Below, one piece after another: positions 61,175-64,000 of a stretch of DNA of 64,000 nt. Origin of the DNA: Xanthomonas sp. DAR 35659. Lineage in GTDB: Bacteria > Pseudomonadota > Gammaproteobacteria > Xanthomonadales > Xanthomonadaceae. The notes under the pieces are model-generated. The model was given only the letters and a program-made list of their open reading frames with translations. It had not been told where the DNA came from and ran no database searches. The translations under genes and the position numbers were made by a program. The DNA is taken from contig NZ_CP162488.1 in the NCBI RefSeq assembly GCF_041242975.1, positions 3,276,001 through 3,340,000 of the forward strand, in the 5' to 3' direction. Every line of letters begins with the position of its first letter. The first letter of the stretch is position 1.

Positions 61175-62520
61175 GGAATGACACCTTGGTCTTGGGTTGT
61201 GACGGGAAGTGCGGCAGGAAGCGGCGCGTTCGGCGAACGGGCCAGCGCCTCCAGGCGCACCGGAAACAGCGGCGGCCGGCGGCCGTCGTCGGAAAAATCG
61301 TCGGGGCGCGGCGCCAGGCCCAGCTCGGTCAGCGCGCTGCCGCAGATGCGGCCCTGGCAGGCGCCCATGCCGCAGCGCGTGGCCAGCTTGGCGTCGCGCA
61401 GGTCGCGGTAACCGCGCAATGCGTCCAGCGACACGTCCTCGCAACGGCACACCAGCGTGTCCGGCGCGGCCAGCGTGCGGATCCGCGGGTCCAGCGCGAA
61501 CTGACGCTGCAGCAGCGCGGCGAAGGCGCGCGCACGCCGCCGGCGCGGCTGCAGCGCCTGCGCCGCGGCGCCCTTGCCGGCCGCCAGATGCCCGGCGATC
61601 GCGCCTTCGATGCGGGCGCAATCGAGGCCACCGATGCCCAAGGCCTCGCCCGCGGCGTAGATGCCGGCGACGCTGGTGCGCAGTTGCGCGTCCACCGCCA
61701 CGCACGGATGCGCGCCGCTGTGCGCCAGGCGGCAGCCGAGCAATTGCGCCAGTTCCACGTTCGGCACCAGGCCGTAGCCGATCGCCAACTGGTCGCAGTC
61801 GATGTCGCGGCGTCCGCGCGGGCCGTCGATGCGCACCGACTGCAGGTGGCCGTCGCCCTGCGCCGACAGCACCACGCTGCCGCTGTGGTAGGCCACGCCG
61901 ACCAGTTCCGCGCGCAGGCGCAGCGCCTGCAGCGCCTTGTCCGGCCAGCGCAGCGGCAGGCGCGCGGCGAAACCGGCCAGGGCGCGCAGCGACGCCTGTT
62001 CGACGATGCCCAGCACCTGCGCGCCATGGCGGCGCAACGTCGCCGCGCTCGCCAGCAACAGCGGCCCGCTACCGGCGACCAGCACGCGCTTGCCGGCCAG
62101 CGGCCAGCCCTGCTTGGCCAGCGCCTGCGCGCCACCGGCGCCGGTCACGCCGGGCAGCGTCCAGCCCGGGAACGGCAGCAGCAGTTCGCGCGCGCCGGTG
62201 GCCAGCACCAGCGCGTCGTAGCCGAGCCAGCGCGCGCCCTGCGGGCCGTCGGCCAGCAGTTGTTGGTCCTGCGCCATCAACAGTTGGGTCTGCGACAGGA
62301 ACTCGATCCTGCTCGCCGCCAGTTGCGCCAGCGTGCGCGCCGCCAGCCGCGGCGGCGCATGCGTCACGTCGTGGCGCCAGACCTGGCCGCCGGCGCGCGT
62401 CTGCAGGTCGACCAGCGCCACGCGCCGGCCATGCCCGGCCGCGGCCAGCGCCGCGGCCAGCCCGGCCGGACCGGCACCGGCGACGATCACGTCGTACTGC
62501 AGCGCGCACGGCTCAGCCAT
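61171..62520 (-). CDS. D-hydroxyproline dehydrogenase FAD/NAD(P) subunit (HcnB-like)
   Basis: A 449-aa flavoprotein. An N-terminal FAD-binding VIVAGAGPAGLAAA (about residues 11-24) and a second Rossmann site VLVAGSGPLLLASA mark a pyridine-nucleotide-disulfide-oxidoreductase fold. The C-terminal part (about 370-415) is a BFD-like [2Fe-2S] domain with CRCEDVS and CGMGACQGRICG. This is the HcnB/OoxA-type subunit of multi-subunit amino acid dehydrogenases, such as the Pseudomonas D-hydroxyproline dehydrogenase complex. It overlaps the small iron-sulfur subunit gene by 8 nt. It probably passes electrons from the catalytic FAD subunit to the respiratory chain. Confidence 0.92.
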   Translation of the reverse strand: MAEPCALQYDVIVAGAGPAGLAAALAAAGHGRRVALVDLQTRAGGQVWRHDVTHAPPRLAARTLAQLAASRIEFLSQTQLLMAQDQQLLADGPQGARWLGYDALVLATGARELLLPFPGWTLPGVTGAGGAQALAKQGWPLAGKRVLVAGSGPLLLASAATLRRHGAQVLGIVEQASLRALAGFAARLPLRWPDKALQALRLRAELVGVAYHSGSVVLSAQGDGHLQSVRIDGPRGRRDIDCDQLAIGYGLVPNVELAQLLGCRLAHSGAHPCVAVDAQLRTSVAGIYAAGEALGIGGLDCARIEGAIAGHLAAGKGAAAQALQPRRRRARAFAALLQRQFALDPRIRTLAAPDTLVCRCEDVSLDALRGYRDLRDAKLATRCGMGACQGRICGSALTELGLAPRPDDFSDDGRRPPLFPVRLEALARSPNAPLPAALPVTTQDQGVIP

Positions 62521-62761
62521 CGGTCCATACCTGCATGCCCTCGCGCGCCGGGGTGACGCAGGCGCGCAACTGGCCGACGCCGTCGATGCGCACCCGGCAT
62601 TCGCTGCACACGCCCATGCCGCACAGCGGCGCGCGCGGCTGGCCGCTGCGCGAACGGCGGAAATGCACCGCGACCTGCGCCACCGCCGCGGCCACGCTGC
62701 TGCCGGGCAGCACCTCCAGCGGATGGCCGTTGACCTGCAGGCGCAGCATCGGCGCGCTCAC
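62513..62761 (-). CDS. D-hydroxyproline dehydrogenase [2Fe-2S] small subunit (HcnA-like)
   Basis: An 82-aa (2Fe-2S) protein with the plant-ferredoxin-type motif CGMGVCSECRV and a last cysteine in LRACVTP. The frame begins at GTG 62761, which overlaps the catalytic subunit stop (GTGA), or at ATG 62749, giving MLRLQVNGHPLEV. The 4-nt overlap favours the GTG but either is possible. Family relatives are HcnA/SoxX-like small subunits of sarcosine oxidase-type complexes. It would bridge electrons between the two flavin subunits. Confidence 0.92.
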   Translation of the reverse strand: MSAPMLRLQVNGHPLEVLPGSSVAAAVAQVAVHFRRSRSGQPRAPLCGMGVCSECRVRIDGVGQLRACVTPAREGMQVWTDG

Positions 62762-63858
62762 GTCAGCGCCCGCGCCGGCGCGAACGGTGCCGGGTCCAGG
62801 GCGGGGGTGCGCTGCAACAGCAGGTCCAGCAGCAAGCGTGCGCTGCCCAGCGCGGTGGTCACGCCCAGGCCCTCGTGGCCGGCCGCGACGAACACGCCGT
62901 CGCGCTGCGGCACCGCGCCCAGGTAGGGGCGGCCATCGGGCGTGGCCGGGCGCAGCCCGGTCCACACCCGGATCGCCTGCAATTGGCGCAGCGCCGGCAG
63001 GAACGCGAAGGCGCGCTCGAGCATGCGCTGCAGCATCGGCATCGATACGCCGCGGTCGCTGGCGTCGAACTCGCGCGAGGAGCCGATCAGGATCTGCCCG
63101 GTCGGGCGCGGCTGCACGTTGAACGCGACGCTGCTGCCGTCGCTGCCGTGCGCGCTATCGGCATAGCCCAGTTCCAGCAACTGGTGGCCGACGAAGCCGG
63201 GGTAACGATCGGTGATCACCAACTGGCCCTTGCGCGCGCGCATCGGCAGTTCCGGCACCAGCTCGGGCAGCGCGCAGCCGGTGGCGACCAGGACCGGGCC
63301 GCTGAGGCGGCTGCCGTCGTCCAGGCGCACCGCGCCGCCGGCCAGGGCCAGCGCGCGGCGCCCGGCGAACAGCTGCGCGCCGGCGGCCAGCGCGCGCTCG
63401 ACCAGGTGCCGCGCCATCCGCGGCGGATACACCACCGCCTCGGCGGCCACGCGCATGCCGCCGGCCAATCCCGACGCCAGCGCCGGCTCCAGCCGGTACA
63501 GCGCCTCGGCATCGATCGCCTCGGCGCGCACCCCGGCCGCGGCCAGGCGCTGGATCTTGGCCGGGATCGCCGCCAGTTCGCGCGCTTCCCGCGCCACCCA
63601 CAGCGTGCCGCAACGGCTGTATTCGGCCGCCGGCAACTGCGCGAAGTCTTCCCACAGGCGCAGCGAATAGGCCGACAGCGCCAGTTCCGCCGGGTCGTCG
63701 TCCATCGCCACCAGATGCCCCATCGCCGCGGCGGTGGAGCCGCCGCCGATCGTGCCCGACTCGACGATCGCCACGCGCAGGCCGGCGGCGGCGGCCGCAT
63801 CGGCGCAGGCCGCGCCGACGATGCCGGCACCAACGACGATCAGGTCGAATCCGCTCAT
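62758..63858 (-). CDS. D-hydroxyproline dehydrogenase catalytic FAD subunit (DAO family)
   Basis: A 366-aa flavin amine dehydrogenase of the DadA/glycine-oxidase (DAO) fold. It has FDLIVVGAGIVGAACADAA (GxGxxG at Gly10-Gly15), the FAD-binding IVESGTIGGGSTAAAMGHL and the C-terminal WTGLRPATPDGRPYLG and GHEGLGVT. It would oxidise cis-4-hydroxy-D-proline to 1-pyrroline-4-hydroxy-2-carboxylate, as in the three-subunit LhpB-type enzyme of Pseudomonas. It overlaps the epimerase gene upstream by 4 nt and the small subunit downstream by 4 nt (GTG start). No signal peptide; probably at the inner face of the membrane. Confidence 0.93.
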   Translation of the reverse strand: MSGFDLIVVGAGIVGAACADAAAAAGLRVAIVESGTIGGGSTAAAMGHLVAMDDDPAELALSAYSLRLWEDFAQLPAAEYSRCGTLWVAREARELAAIPAKIQRLAAAGVRAEAIDAEALYRLEPALASGLAGGMRVAAEAVVYPPRMARHLVERALAAGAQLFAGRRALALAGGAVRLDDGSRLSGPVLVATGCALPELVPELPMRARKGQLVITDRYPGFVGHQLLELGYADSAHGSDGSSVAFNVQPRPTGQILIGSSREFDASDRGVSMPMLQRMLERAFAFLPALRQLQAIRVWTGLRPATPDGRPYLGAVPQRDGVFVAAGHEGLGVTTALGSARLLLDLLLQRTPALDPAPFAPARALT

Positions 63859-64000
63859 GCGGCGCCGATGCCCCAGGCGAACGGATCCTGCGCATCGATC
63901 AGCAACTGCGCGCGCGCGGTGATGTGGGCCTGCCCGGTGATCCGCGGCAATACGCCGCGGTCGCCGGGCACGTAGCTGCCCTCGAACACGCTGCCGAGGA
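63855..64000 (-). CDS. 4-hydroxyproline 2-epimerase, C-terminal end (cut by window)
   Basis: The last 47 residues of a proline-racemase-family protein: it reads GSVFEGSYVPGDRGVLPRIT near its start and ends LLIDAQDPFAWGIGAA. The family's conserved C-terminus (GSxFxG, then P-x-ITGxA, then DPFxxG) is clear. This subgroup converts trans-4-hydroxy-L-proline to cis-4-hydroxy-D-proline, the entry step of the pathway encoded downstream. The stop overlaps the dehydrogenase start by 4 nt. The catalytic cysteines lie outside the window, so epimerase rather than racemase is judged from context. Confidence 0.88.
   Translation of the reverse strand, partial: LGSVFEGSYVPGDRGVLPRITGQAHITARAQLLIDAQDPFAWGIGAA

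Overview
The window is a high-GC gammaproteobacterial chromosome segment, most likely from Xanthomonas or a close Xanthomonadaceae relative. The signs are three large TonB-dependent receptors interleaved with plant cell wall glycosidases, GTAG-type REP palindromes, an ISXo5-like IS1595 insertion sequence, and a housekeeping block (rsmD, coaD, YfhL-type ferredoxin, htpG). No rRNA, tRNA or CRISPR array was found. The genus is inferred from gene content only.

Layout. 0-14 kb is core-like: an Lrp/AsnC regulator divergent from a class III aminotransferase, a secreted esterase, upp, a GH9 cellulase lipoprotein, a metallo-beta-lactamase-fold hydrolase, and the tightly packed leftward run 65-aa ORF, rsmD, coaD, lipoprotein, ferredoxin, ggt. 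htpG follows on the + strand with a clear terminator. 14-22.4 kb is accessory: a decayed IS5-type element, an AT-rich patch, and a three-gene unit made of a 1743-aa secreted YD/RHS protein with a C-terminal array of Ig/FnIII-like repeats, a second 321-aa secreted RHS protein that carries the missing RHS core plus a C-terminal domain resembling M15 (DD-peptidase-fold) zinc peptidases, and a small lipoprotein that is a candidate immunity protein.

22.4-46.5 kb is a leftward carbohydrate/glycoprotein utilisation locus: three TonB-dependent receptors, a GH127 beta-L-arabinofuranosidase, a GH43 enzyme, a 1443-aa multi-domain (alpha/alpha)6-type glycosidase, a Tat-exported glycosidase-like protein and a DPP-IV-like S9 peptidase. 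A SUKH (SMI1/KNR4) protein sits inside it. 46.6-49.3 kb has a minimal flagellar-rod-like ORF and two near-identical IS1595-family elements in direct tandem, inserted in a copy of a dispersed intergenic repeat.

49.3-64 kb, all leftward, is a hydroxyproline/peptide catabolic cluster: end of a 4-hydroxyproline epimerase (cut by the window edge), a three-subunit D-hydroxyproline dehydrogenase, a DapA-family deaminase, alpha-ketoglutarate semialdehyde dehydrogenase, an M24 Xaa-Pro-type peptidase, two DUF885 metallopeptidases, an APC permease and a second S9 peptidase. Most junctions overlap by 4 nt.

Taken together, the two large loci could form one route for plant hydroxyproline-rich glycoproteins (extensins): arabinofuranosidases strip Hyp-linked arabinan, prolyl peptidases cut the backbone, and the Hyp operon feeds hydroxyproline to 2-oxoglutarate. 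This link is inference. The other notable system is the split, secreted RHS toxin unit.
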